DNA of 64,000 nucleotides from Neoarius graeffei. Lineage: Eukaryota > Chordata > Actinopteri > Siluriformes > Ariidae. The notes under the pieces are model-generated. The model saw only the letters and a list, made by a program, of their open reading frames with translations. It was not told the DNA's origin and ran no database searches. This document shows positions 21,490-32,258 of this stretch, one piece after another. Within the stretch, counting starts at the first letter, position 1, and each line of letters starts with the position of its first letter. The position numbers were made by a program, and so were the translations under genes. The DNA lies in the NCBI RefSeq assembly GCF_027579695.1, contig NC_083575.1, positions 36,527,154-36,591,153 of the forward strand. The letters are read 5' to 3'.

Positions 21490-21669
21490 TGGTAGTAGTT
21501 TTGGCCCTGTGGGCAGGTGCAAAGTCCTGCTGGAAAAGGAAATTGGCATCTCCATAAAGCTTGTCAGCAGACAGAAGCATGAAGTGCTCTCAAATCTCCT
21601 GGTAGACAGTCGCATTGACTTTGGACTTAATAAACACAGTGGACCAACACCAGCAGATGACGTGGCACC
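21490..21669 (-). pseudogene. Degraded Tc1-like transposase fragment
   Basis: On the minus strand, with frame breaks, it reads SSAGVGPLC, SKVNATVYQEI (then a stop), ADKLYGDANFLFQQDFAPAH and AKTTTKW. That is the segment around the second catalytic Asp of another Tc1 family. It is truncated by the hAT at 21670. Confidence 0.65.
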
Positions 21670-22429
21670 CAGGGGCATCACTAGGAATTAAGCTTTACTG
21701 GGGCACTGCCCCCCGCACCATGCACCTTAACGTTCCTGTCCCCAACCTATGCAAAGTGGATAATTCTCATGCTCTCGTGGATGAAGTTATGCGAGGAATA
21801 GGTCAACGAGACGGAAAACACATCCCAGTCCCCCCAAAAAATTATTGTTGGCATTTGGGCTTTTAATGCATGCTGATGCTAAACGTGTCACCTCAACTCT
21901 CATGATTCATGAACTTAACTGGTTAGTTATGACTGACTAGCCTACAACCTTAATCTTACCTCTCTCACCCTCCTCCTCATCTGTTACTGTTTCCCTGCCC
22001 CTGTCTCTGCTTCGTGAGAAGAATTGTCTGATATCCATCTGGAAAAGTAATTTAATATCATTTAATTCGATGTAGTTTAATGGGTTTGTTAGAATATGGT
22101 TTGCTTAGTTTTGTTGCAAAAACTTCGTGCTACCTTAACTCATCCAGAGCCCGTTCTCTGACTCATCCAAAGAGTAGACTCATCTCTCCAGTAGGCTAAA
22201 TGGACTCATGGCACACCGCACGCATGCTATGTTTACAGTGAGAATCTCCCAGACCAATCAGAAAATTAGTTAGAAAGAAGAGGCGATAGAAGTTTGAAAC
22301 ACACTCTGTCCTACAACTTATAGTACCGTAGATAAATGATCTGCCAAAGAAACTAGTTTGTTACGAAAATATTTCAACATTTTCTTACTGGGGCACAGCT
22401 GATTTTTACTGGATCACGTGCCCCCAGTA

Positions 22430-22787
22430 GCGGCACGGTGGTGTAGTGGTTAGTGCTGTCGCCTCACAGCAAGAAGGTCCGGGTTCGAGCCCCGTGGCTG
22501 GCGAGGGCCTTTCTGTGCGGAGTTTGCATGTTGTCCGCGTGGGTTTCCTCTGGGTGCTCTGGTTTCCCCCACAGTCCAAAGACATGCAGGTTAGGTTAAC
22601 TGGTGGCTCTAAATTGACCGTGAGTGTGAATGGTTGTCTGTGTCTATGTGTCAACCCTGTGATGACCTGGTGACTTGTCCAGGGTGTACCCAGCCTTTCG
22701 CCCGTAGTCAGCTGGGATAGGCTCCAGCTTGCCTGCGACCCTGTAGAACAGGATAAAGTGGCTAGAGATAATGAGATGAGATGAGAT
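22430..22787 (+). repeat. tRNA-derived SINE, first of a tandem pair
   Basis: The SINE is full length except for a small deletion after GCATGTTGTCCGCG. The 48 bp before it (TTTCTTACTGGGGCACAGCT onward, 22381-22429) recur after it and directly before the next SINE. Confidence 0.88.
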
Positions 22788-22834
22788 TTTCTTACTGGGG
22801 CACAGCTGATTTTTACTGGAGCACATGCCCCAGT

Positions 22835-23230
22835 GGCGGCACGGTGGTGTAGTGGTTAGCGCTGTCGCCTCACAGCAAGAAGGTCCAGGTTCGAGCCCCG
22901 TGGCCGGCGAGGGCCTTTCTGTGCGGAGTTTGCATGTTCTCCCCGTGTCTGCGTGGGTTTCCTCCGGGTGCTCCGGTTTCCCCCACAGTCCAAAGACATG
23001 CAGGTTAGATTAACTGGTGACTCTAAATTGACCGTAGGTGTGAATGTGAGTGTGAATGGTTGTTTGTCTATGTGTCGACCCTGTGATGACCTGGCGACTT
23101 GTCCAGGGTGTACCCCGCCTTTCACCTGTAGTCAGCTGGGATAGGCTCCAGCTTGCCTGCGACCCTGTAGAACAGGATAAAGCGGCTCGAGATAATGAGA
23201 TAAGATGAGACGAGATGAGATGAGATGAGA
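22835..23230 (+). repeat. tRNA-derived SINE, second of a tandem pair
   Basis: This full-length copy has an extended ATGAGATGAGA tail. It is bounded by TGCCCCAGT on both sides (22826-22834 and near 23233), a plausible TSD. Together with its upstream 48 bp it forms a second unit of about 405 bp. Confidence 0.88.
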
Positions 23231-23265
23231 CGTGCCCCAGTAAAAAAGGCCGAGTGACGCCCCTG

Positions 23266-23640
23266 CACCAGAAGGATGGGTAACTGTATAAATGAGCAGA
23301 TGTTCACAGTGGGTGTTTATACTGCTCAGATTTCTAACATTATAGAAATGGGAAAAGGGCCAGAAGGACCCATGGACACTTTTTTTTTTTAAAGCCTGGG
23401 GCCCTTCACTTTCTCTAGATTCTTCTCTGGCTCCTGCTGTGTGGTCATTTTGCCATGTGTCCGTTAATCATGTTATATTTATTTAATTTTCTGCTGGGAG
23501 TGCCATTATTCTTTAAATTGAGTTATTTGTTTGGACGTTGTTTGAATCTCATCCATGTGTATCCGAGTTACCGGTGACTTTTTTTTTCCATGAGTCAGCA
23601 AAAATAAAGTTGGTTCGTTTTGCACAAGTTGTATGAGAGG
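23266..23640. other. No gene; upstream flank of the orphan first exon
   Basis: No repeat boundary is seen. A poly-T run lies at 23381-23390. GC content rises towards 23640. Confidence 0.4.
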
Positions 23641-23685
23641 CTGACTTCCGGTTCCGGCGCTTTTCACTCTCCAGTGAAGTGAATC

Positions 23686-23769
23686 ATGGCGGCGGCTGAG
23701 TCTGATCGGGAAGCAGCGACTGCTCTGTGCAGTGAATTCCTCCATTTCTCCGCGAAGGACACCGCTGCG
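23686..23769 (+). CDS. First coding exon of an unidentified gene
   Basis: ATG at 23686 lies in a strong initiation context (AATCATGGCG) within a CpG-rich patch. It is followed by 28 codons (MAAAESDREAATALCSE, then FLHFSAKDTAA) and a donor, GCG/GTAGGC at 23770-23771, in phase 0. An Ala-rich start in a CpG-rich patch is typical of a vertebrate housekeeping-type first exon. The following intron starts with GCTAATGCTAATGCTAACGC repeats. I do not recognise the protein, and no later exon was found in the remaining 40 kb. Confidence 0.55.
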
Positions 23770-24580
23770 GTAGGCGACAGTTCTACAGAAGGAGTCAGAA
23801 ATTGTTAAACTTTCGCCTGGTGTATGTGAAAGAGCGTTGTTCTTTGTTTCTGGGTGACATTTCGGATTTTTCTACTCAGCTTGTTTTTCTCAGCTGCTCG
23901 GGATAGCTGTCGCTGAGTCCTGGCTAATGCTAATGCTAACGCTAATGCTAAGATAAGCTAACCTGCTTGAGAACTTGTTTTTCTACGAGCAGGTAGTCAG
24001 CAACCTTGACTTGAGAATTAGCGAATATAAAAGTGTTTTTTTTTTAAATGCTTGTTTCCTGGGATTGTTTGTTTATTTTGCTTGAGAAGGCAAGCCTGTT
24101 TGGTTGGTGTGTTTTATGAACTGCTTATGTAGAATTAGCTAGCGAGCTGGCTAACACTGTAGCCTAGAGATGTTTTGTCAAAGCAGAGGAAACTGATGAA
24201 CAAAGCCGGTGGTGTTTTCTTCACTTAGCCCAGCTAGCTACAGCTCTGTCATACCCTCATGGAGCAGCGAGTCAAACCTGTTGCCTGTTATTTTATTAAC
24301 CTTTTGTTTTAATGCTCAGCCAAGCGCTTGCTTCATCTTCTGTTTTTCAGACTTGGCCGAGTTTGCTTTGCTTTGAAATGCTGTGTCTCAACAAGCCAAC
24401 TTTGCCTCTGGGAGGCTGAGCAAAAACAATCCCTGTCACTTGACATTAAAATACAGGAGAGAAACAAGTTACTAATTTGGCAACTGCAGAAGTCTTTGCC
24501 TTTCTTTATTTAACCCCATATCAGAAAAAGTTGGGACAGTATGTTGAAATGAAAACAAAGTAGTGAGCTGTAAATAATAC
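23770..24580. other. Start of the presumed first intron; no gene seen
   Basis: A CTAATG-type short tandem repeat is at 23922-23952. No second exon is recognisable. Confidence 0.4.
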
Positions 24581-25407
24581 ATACATGTCAACCTTTGGTC
24601 AATCAAACCTGTATAACCAACCTCCAAAATCCGTATTTCCCTTATAAAATCCGTATAAGATGCAAATTAAAATAATTTACCTAACATTTGAATGATAATT
24701 AACAATGATATATCCCAGTTACTTTTTATTCAATATTAATAACAATAAACCTTCAGAATGAATACAAAGCTCCAATGTTTGACAAAAACACAAAGTGTTA
24801 TCAGCGTAGTTACGAAGGAAATACTTCGTTGTTTGGAGACAGGTTTCACCGAGCGGCTATTATGCGTGAGACTTCATAAGTCAGAAAAATCTGTTCGTAA
24901 AATTACGTTATAATGACCAAATACAATGAAAAGTATTTTTCCAGTCTCACCTGTGAAAGGTAATCCCATGTGATCTCGTTTGGACGGTAAACCTGTTGGT
25001 ACAGTTAAACGCAGCACATGAATGAGGCATCTTTATTCTCGGCTACTGTCTAGACGCTACACCAGAGACGGCTGAAGAATCTCCACTTTGCCCCATCCAA
25101 TATGGTAGCGAGGATGACGTATGATTCTCGCAATGCGGTGTGCGCATGATCAAAAGTGGAACGAAGTCTCACTACCACAAGATAACGTGCGATTTCATAA
25201 GACTCTTTACTGGCTGTCTGTGGTGTACAGTACGTTTGTAAATGTTATGCGCTCTTTTATCATCGTGGGAATTGATTATAGCTCTAAATAAATATTGAAG
25301 TTTTTTTTTTTAAAGAATCCGTATAACTTTATTTATACGCCCGTATACTACGTTTATTGAATCAAATCCGTATAAAATATGGAGATTCCGTATAGGTTGA
25401 CATGTAT
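24581..25407. mobile_element. Non-autonomous DNA element with ATACATGTCAACCT ends
   Basis: ATACATGTCAACCT (24581-24594) and AGGTTGACATGTAT (25394-25407) are perfect 14-bp inverted ends. Subterminal ATCCGTATAA motifs recur on both sides. No coding region is seen. Superfamily unassigned. Confidence 0.8.
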
Positions 25408-25469
25408 GATAATATTTGACGTATTGTACTCAAAATACAGTACAGAAACGTTGTTTTACCTCAGGATAT

Positions 25470-25494
25470 CCCCCCCCCCCCCCAAAAAAAAAAA
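25470..25494. repeat. Poly-C followed by poly-A
   Basis: About 14 C then 11 A residues. Low complexity. Confidence 0.85.
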
Positions 25495-25591
25495 CCCAAC
25501 ACATTTTGATTCATTTAAAAAAAAACCACGTGATGCTAAAGCATTTACCACTTTTATAATGTTGCCAAGGTGTTTAGGGACTGAAGACACG

Positions 25592-26241
25592 TTAAAGTGC
25601 ATATCACGGGTAAATTCAGGAGCAAGATCAATGTAATTCTCTTATTTTATATTAAACTTTGGTCAAATATCTGTCACATTTTGTGCAATTTTTTTTTTAC
25701 CTTGCGCAATACCAGAAAAATTCAGTTGAAATCAAGCCATTTGAGGCAAATTGGTCCGCCTCTGAAAAAACTTGGCATTTGGATTTCCCAGCAAACATTG
25801 ATATTTTTTTTTTCGTGACGTCACGTGCGGGACGCCTCCCTCTGAATCCTACGTCAGCGCTGGTTTGTTTATGAGGAAATGACCTGGTGGTTTTCTGCAA
25901 ATTTCTTCAACATTATCACGTAATTATTAAAATGGTTAACAGATGTATCGTAGGAGGGTGTAGCAACACCAATCTTGATGGGATTAGTATTCCATGGTTT
26001 CCCAAAAGACCGGACAATGAGAGAGAAACGGGAGCGCTTGGTCTACACAGGCTGTGCACTGAAACCGTACAAAGCTTCCGCAGGTGATGTCACAAATCTG
26101 GCTCCAGACTCGTTTTGTTGTTTTATTTTTTTCTGCTGTAGACAGATGGACTTGTGCAAAATTACCCTTCTGGATGAGTGTGTAAAGGGACATTCTTTCA
26201 TATAAAAAAAAAACGAAATTGGTCCAGAACATGCACTTTAA
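25592..26241 (+). mobile_element. THAP-exon-bearing MITE, copy 2
   Basis: TTAA is present at both ends (25592-25595 and 26238-26241) with AGTGCAT...ATGCACT inverted ends. It is closely similar to 15149-15835 along its length, in the same orientation. Confidence 0.85.
25932..26084 (+). pseudogene. THAP-domain 5' exon in MITE copy 2
   Basis: It starts MVNRCIVGGCSNTNLDGIS as in copy 1. An extra C in TTTCCCAAAAG shifts the frame after residue 24. Unlike copy 1 it keeps a good donor, CGCAG/GTGATG (GT at 26085). The two copies therefore carry complementary damage. Confidence 0.7.
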
Positions 26242-26375
26242 TGACATTTAGCAGAGGCGCTTATCCGGAGCGACCTGGAGAGCAGATGGGGGTTAGGTGC
26301 CTTGCTCAACAGCACTTCAGCCATTCCTGCTGGTCCAGGGAATCAAACTGGTGACCTTTTGGTCTCAAAGCTGCT
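26242..26375 (+). repeat. SINE/LINE-type fragment
   Basis: CATTTAGCAGAGGCGCTTAT, GCCTTGCTCAACAGCACTTC and AATCAAACTGGTGACCTTTT are typical of a common fish retroelement tail. Confidence 0.5.
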
Positions 26376-26609
26376 TCCCCAACCAAGTGACACCAAGTGA
26401 TGAAGTGTTTCAGGTGTCCCCATTCTTCCTGCAAACAGGTCTTGGTGTGTAAAGGTCATCATTTTTTTTCCCCCTCCTCCATTTTGAAATTCACCATGCA
26501 TTCTCTGTTGGGGACAGGTGAGGATTGAAACCAGCCCAGCACCTGCACCCTCTTCATCCACAGTCATGCCTTTGGAATGTTGTTTTGCATTGTCTATGAT
26601 TTATTTGTG

Positions 26610-26792
26610 GGGCGGCACGGTGGTGTAGTGGTTAGCGCTGTTGCCTCACAGCAAGAAGGTCCTGGGTTCGAGCCCCGTGGCCGGCGAGGGCCTTTCTGTG
26701 TGGAGTTTGCATGTTCTCCCCGTGTCCGCGTGGGTTTCCTCCGGGTGCTCCGGTTTCCCACACAGTCCAAAGACATGCAGGTTAGGTTAACT
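26610..26792 (+). repeat. tRNA-derived SINE, left part (split by a hAT)
   Basis: The head and body run to GGTTAGGTTAACT, where the hAT 26793-29708 is inserted. The SINE resumes at 29709. Confidence 0.92.
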
Positions 26793-27036
26793 CAGTGGTT
26801 CCCAAACTTTCTCTGCTGGGCCCCCCCTTTGGTAGATAAGAAAACTTTTGCCCCCCCCCGACAAAAAGAGAAAAAAAAAAAAAGATAAACAGGACACACA
26901 TACACATGTTTTGTTTTCAGACTCCATTGCAGTTTATTAATACAAACCTCAACCTTTTTTGAACAAATAAAAGTAAACTGCCATAAACTACAGGTTGCAA
27001 TATGATTATAAGTATAACTGTTTTCAAGCACCTTAA

Positions 27037-27572
27037 AGGCCTCTGCATGCTCTTGCGACAAGGCTTTCGCAGATAGCTTTTCGCAGACAGTTGTAATTTA
27101 TCGTTGAGCGGGGAGTAATAGGCGTGCGCGATGTTATTCACCGGCACAACGCAAGGGGGTGCGAAGTCGCTAGGAGTAGTTGGTGGGTGTGGTTAGTGGA
27201 GTGTTTATCCTCCGGTTACTTATAATGACTAGAACTTTTTTTTTTTATATAATGACTAGAACTGGAGTCGTATAGATGTACGTACTTCCTCAATCAACCG
27301 CTCTTCATGCTGCCCCATCTTCGCTCGTGTTTTTAAAAATGCCAGTCGTGAAAACAAACCAAACCGGGAAAGTAGGGAAGCGGAAGTGCGTGTACAGCGG
27401 ATGTAGAGTGGACCAATCAGAGCCCTCTTGTCTGCAGCGCTGTCTGCGAGGCTTCTGCGGTGGTCACAATTTTTGGGAGGTGCGCGCAGAGCGTCTGCGA
27501 AGGTGGGGGGGCTACGCAGACACTGTCTGTGACGCTATCTGCGAGGACTGGGTTGTCAGCATAAATTGGCCT
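27037..27572. mobile_element. Harbinger-like MITE, copy 1
   Basis: The element starts AGGCCTCTGCATGC, ends TTGGCCT and is flanked by TAA (27034-27036 and 27573-27575), the PIF/Harbinger 3-bp target. Copy 2 is 60820-61316. This copy carries a small duplication of ATAATGACTAGAACT around a poly-T run (27225-27263). The interior encodes a short basic frame and has repeated TCTGCGA(A/G)G motifs. Confidence 0.8.
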
Positions 27573-27743
27573 TAACTGTGTAACAGGTTTCTTTTTTTTA
27601 ATATTTAACATTATCAATGCAGTTTTCAAACATTGCCTCTCTGCAAAAATGGGTTTTAAAACATGACCAACTCCCTGAGAAGAAAAAAACAAAAACCTAA
27701 AGATTTGTTGTGTAAAAATGACACCTTTAATCCTCGCATCTTT

Positions 27744-29606
27744 TCAGTGACTGGTGTGGGCCTGCGTCATGCTGCAGATCTTCTCAAATCTGGGTTGCAG
27801 TTTTGAGATTGCCACTCCGAGTTCATTTTCCATGTCCGGCTTTGATCTGTATTTTGTCTTGATTGAGGCCACGGCAGAAAAATCTCTCTCACATAGGTAG
27901 GATGTGGCAAAAGGGAGAAGTATGGCCAGGGCTCTCTTACCTAGCAGTGGGTAATCTTTCTCCACTCCAATCCAAAATGCAGCCAGTGTCTTTGACTGAA
28001 ACTGCAGCCTCATTGTTGAATCAGAGGTGACATCAATGAACTGTTCCTCCTCTGATGTGCTGGAGTCGGCAGGTGGTGTTGCACTGAAGGGGTCACGGAT
28101 CCAGTCATGTTCTTTGGGATCCTGCATCAGGAAATATTTCTGGAAATGGTTCTGAAGGGCAGAGACGTGTGCTTTCATGCATGGGATCACTGTGTTCTGC
28201 AGTTTGTTGTCTTCAATGAATGATTTCAGGTTCTCAAATGAGTCCACATTTCCAACCTTCACTCACTGCAGCCACATCTCAAGTTTTCTGGTGAATGATG
28301 TGATTTTATGTGCTAGATGTGGGAGGTGTGTATTTGTGCCCTGCCACTGCAAATTCACTTCATTGAGTTTCAGAAACATGTCACTGAGGTATGCAAGTTT
28401 CATGAGGAACTTGTTACAGTAAAATTTGTGGGCAAGATCATTGCCCTCTTCCTTCAAAAAGATGCGGATTTCATCTCGCAGTTCAAAGACCCTGGACAGC
28501 ACCGTCCCACGTGACAGCCATCAGGACTCGCTGTGAAACAGAACAGCTGTGTGGTCGGAGCCCATTTCCTTGCACGGTGCTGAAAAATTCTGGGCTTTGA
28601 CAGGTTGTGTTTTGATGTAGTTGACGGTGGCAATAACGTCGGTCATTACATCATTCAGCTCGGGACTCAGCTGTTTAGATGCCAGGGCTTCGCGGTGTAT
28701 CATGCAGTGCGTCCACTGCACATCGGGGGAGACGTGCTTGATGAGCGCTTGCAGCCCTGCCCGTTTCCCAGCAACAGCCTGCGCCCCGTCAGTGCAGATC
28801 CCCACACGGTCCTCCCATTTCAGGTTGGCCTCTTTCAAGTAAGAGTCAATGATTTTTAAACAGTTCTTCTGCTGTGGCTCTGCCAGTAACTTTTTTGCAG
28901 AAAAGCAATTCCTCCCTCATGTCATCTCCATCTATGAATCTGACGTAAGTAATTAATAAACACTTTGTTACTGTCAGTGGCTTCATCCATCTGAAGAGAA
29001 AAGCGTCTGTCACGCACTTTGTCATTAAGCTGCTCCTCTATGTCCTTTGACATGTCATAAATGCGCCTGCCGATGGTGTTGTTGGACAGAGGAATAGCCC
29101 TTAGTTTGCTGGCTGCAGTGTCATCAAGCATAGTTGATACCATGTCCATAGCACAGGGAAGTACTAATTCCTCCGCTATTGTGTGCGGCTTTTTACACTG
29201 TGCCACTCGGTAGGCAACTTTATATGAGGCGAGTTGAGCGTTTGCGGGCACGGATGCAGCTTTAGTAAATAGGGACTGTTGAGCACGGCAGTTTACAAGT
29301 TTTTGTCTGAAAAACTCAACTGGCTTGTCTTTGTGCTCTGGATGTTTTGTCTCCAAGTGGCGTCTTGGCTTGTTCAGCTTCAAGCTGTGACAAGCTAGCA
29401 CTTTAAGACAGACAACACACTGCGGTCTCTCCTCATTACCCACCGTTGTACAGGTGAAGCCAAAGACAAGATGTGTGTCGTCATATTTTCTTGTCTTTGC
29501 CTTGGAATGAACTTGCTTTGGAAGCACATTTGGTGATGCTTCATCCTCTGATTTGCGTTTACGTGGGAGCCCCGTGCCCCCCCCCCCCCACCAAAAACTT
29601 CTCCAT
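27744..29606 (-). pseudogene. hAT transposase (BED finger, FAM200/ZBED5-like), inactivated
   Basis: The start is ATG at 29606 (MEKFLVGGG). A slippage in a poly-G run then shifts the frame. Next come a BED-type finger (CVVCLKVLACHS, RRHLETKHPEH) and the catalytic part (RRFSLQMDEATD, CTDGAQAVAGKR, THCMIHREALAS). The C-terminal hAT dimerisation region follows (ATSYLCERDFSAVASIKTKY). Lesions are frameshifts near 28945 and 28858 and two in-frame TGA codons, one in HSES/WLSRG (near 28520) and one at 28263-28265. The first looks like a CGA-to-TGA change. Related domesticated genes exist in vertebrates, but these lesions and intact TIRs mark a dead transposon. Confidence 0.9.
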
Positions 29607-29708
29607 GTTATGCTAGCAGTATAATTTGATTGATTCATTCATTCATTCCATCCGTGCCCCGCGCCCCCCCTGCAATGGCTCTGCGCCCCCCCACTTTGGG
29701 AACCACTG

Positions 29709-29904
29709 GGTTAACTGGTGACTCTAAATTGACCGTAGGTGTGAGTGTGAATGGTTGTCTGTGTCTATGTGTCAGCCCTGTGATGACCTGGCGACTTGTC
29801 CAGGGTGTACCCTGCCTTTCGCCCGTGGTCAGCTGGGATAGGCTCCAGCTTGCCTGCGACCCTGTAGAACAGGATAAAGCGGCTAGAGATAATGAGATGA
29901 GATG
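29709..29904 (+). repeat. tRNA-derived SINE, right part (split by a hAT)
   Basis: It resumes after the TSD with GGTGACTCTAAATTGACCGT and ends in the ATGAGATGAG tail. The SINE therefore predates the hAT. Confidence 0.92.
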
Positions 29905-30086
29905 ACTATTTGTTTTTGCTACAATAAAATGACTTCAAATAAACCACAATGAAAAGGTCATGAACTCCATCATGCTGTGCTAGAGCGCTTTTCTTCACCA
30001 CAAGTCGCGTCATGATGTAAGTTTACTCGGGCTTGGAACATTAAAGTGTTTGTAATGCTTTTTAAAAAAAAAAAAATATATATATA

Positions 30087-30672
30087 GAGTGATTCCACGC
30101 TTATGGGGACATGAACTTATTTTTAAAAATTCACCTAAAATCATTTATTTTTTTTTACCATCAGGTCACAAAACATGTAATCTTTAATGAATGATATGTT
30201 AAAAGATAACTTTAATTTTCTGAGATGTAATAAAAATATATTTATATGCCAAAGTCAGAACGTAACAGAAGTGTTGTGGACATATATATTCTCAATTTCA
30301 ACAATGTAGAATTACTTTTTGAAACATAGGAAGGTGATGTTTTAGCAAATATAATTAATAAACATGTGTAGTAGAATAAACATACACATTCTTTCAATAA
30401 GATTAACATGGTATATAGCTAGATTGTAATTTGTGACAGATGCGAGATGGACAGTCGTAACAGAAGTAATGTAACAGACATCATTTTGGAACTCATAGGC
30501 TTGACTTTGGCATATAAATATGTTTTTATTACATCTCAGAAAATTAAAGTTATCTTTTAACATATCATTCATTAAAGATTACATGTTTTGTGACCTGATG
30601 GTAAAAAAAGAAATGGTTTTAGGTGAATAAGTTCATGTCCCCATTTCAGTACCCATAAGTGTGGAATCACTT
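30087..30672. mobile_element. Fold-back MITE with long arms
   Basis: The left arm (GTGATTCCACGCTTATGGGG onward) is complementary to the right arm (ending AAGTGTGGAATCAC) for about 160 bp, centred near 30379. TATATA lies outside both ends. The right arm has an extra ATTTCAGTACC. The spacer of roughly 240 bp is unrelated AT-rich DNA. No coding sequence. Confidence 0.88.
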
Positions 30673-30937
30673 TTTTATATATAAAATTAGTAATGACCAA
30701 AATGAATTAATAAAGCAGGGGGGAAAATAAATAATATTAATTATTTATTTTATCAATCACAAAACTCGATAAATTGCGGCTTCTGGATCCCGGAAGAAGG
30801 CAGCCTTGCCCCAGGGCAAATTTTGCATGATGTCGCACATGGAACCCTGGTTATCTGGGTCATTTCAGTTCATCTGACTCCGTGCTTGTTTACTCACTGA
30901 AATTGGATATTGTTCTTGGAATCTGACAAAAATAACG

Positions 30938-31171
30938 ATGGGAAAGCGCTGCGTTGTGTTTGGATGTTCAAATCCATATACAACAGGACATTCAGTTCAT
31001 GAATTTCCAAGAAAGCGACAGTGGGTGAAGTTTGTGCAAACGAAGTGGGCAGATTTCGTGTCGTCTACTAATGATAAATCTGATTTATCAAGTGTTCACC
31101 ACCACCAGAACAACCACATGGGAATTACTGGAGCAAAAATAAACCCATTGATTTCAATAAATGACATTTGA
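30938..31171 (+). pseudogene. THAP-domain 5' exon of a THAP/SWIM-type transposon
   Basis: ATG at 30938 opens MGKRCVVFGCSNPYTTGHS with C5 and C10 of a THAP domain, then VHEFPRKRQWVKFVQTKWADF. After about residue 50 the sequence loses the expected C-x2-H, so the exon ends or is broken there. It is a different THAP family from those at 13388 and 15485. It probably belongs with the fragments at 32259-32840 and 37378-37580. Confidence 0.6.
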
Positions 31172-32258
31172 TCTGACATTTAGACAGTTTGTCGATTCCA
31201 CTATTATTACACACGCACAATGCACCAGATGCAGGATTATGAGCAACATTTACACGCTCGCGACATGCGATCTTATCATATCTGATGCACTTTAACGGGA
31301 AGAAAAGTGCGCGCCAATCATTAATTATTAACTGAAACGTGTTAAATGCTCTCAGATTGCAATATTGCAGGACTCTGTGTTTTTAGTTTTGTTCAGGAAA
31401 ATATGCTGAAAGGTAGCCACCGCATTCTGCACATCTGTCTCTCCATCTCGTGCATTCTACAGAGGAAGACTGTTGTGAACTGGCATTCTCTCATCTTGGG
31501 GGCTTGAAAAGAGAACCATTTACTCTGGAATGTCCTTGATAATTATCTGACATATAAGAATCACTATCAGAATTCTCTCCAAAACGTGATTCCAGATTGA
31601 GACTGGTCTAACCACTGCTGTGCACGGGAACAAAATTGATACCTGAATTGTTACACATGTGATGGCACGCACCCGTTCGGGATCTTCCGGTTTGATCTCG
31701 GCAGATTCCGTGAAAATCGGCTGATCTGATTGATTTTCCATTAATTTATGGCCTTTTGGATCAGCTATGGTTCGAAAACACATGGTCAGTCACCACAAAG
31801 ATTGTTGCATTGTACAAGGAAAAAAAGTGGGGTTTAGAGGCATTACATTCACTTTAAGCACAATGTGTGCGCCGGCTAGCTAGGGATTGGGGAGGGGGAG
31901 ACAATCGTACTCGGTATAGGACAAGGCAACCGTACCTAGTCTGAGTATGCTCTGGAGAGCTGATGGGAAGGGGTGGTATTTTTCAGTTGGCTATTTTCAA
32001 AATCTAGCTTACTCTTGCTGGTTTCTCCAATGTTGTCTACCCTAGTTGTAAAATGAAGTATTGTCAAGTATCATCTCTCATTTGTTGTTTAATCATATCC
32101 ACAGTGCGCACACTGAAATAAAAGCACACTGACCCAACAAAAACTGTGTAGCATAGAAAACACTGCTATTAGTAATCCAGGTTAGTGGGTCAGAAAAGTG
32201 CCAACTTCCCTTCGTGCATGTAATTCCTTTGCACTTGCAGCCTAATTCCTTTTTCACA
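31172..32258. other. No gene seen; presumed intron of the THAP/SWIM element
   Basis: No domain or repeat family is recognised. Confidence 0.35.

Larger units (their letters stand above)
21670..23265. mobile_element. DNA transposon, probably hAT, with a duplicated SINE
   Basis: The left end CAGGGGCATCACTAGGAATT and the right end GAGTGACGCCCCTG share TIRs, extended by TTTACTGGGGCAC on both sides. CACC flanks both ends (21666-21669 and 23266-23269); a full 8-bp TSD is not evident. No transposase was found. Two SINE copies occupy its right half. Confidence 0.65.
26793..29708 (-). mobile_element. hAT transposon of FAM200/ZBED5-like type
   Basis: TIRs CAGTGGTTCCCAAA and TTTGGGAACCACTG are flanked by a perfect 8-bp TSD, GGTTAACT (26785-26792 and 29709-29716). 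It encodes a full-length but damaged transposase on the minus strand and carries a Harbinger-like MITE (27037-27572) in its 3' part. Confidence 0.95.
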
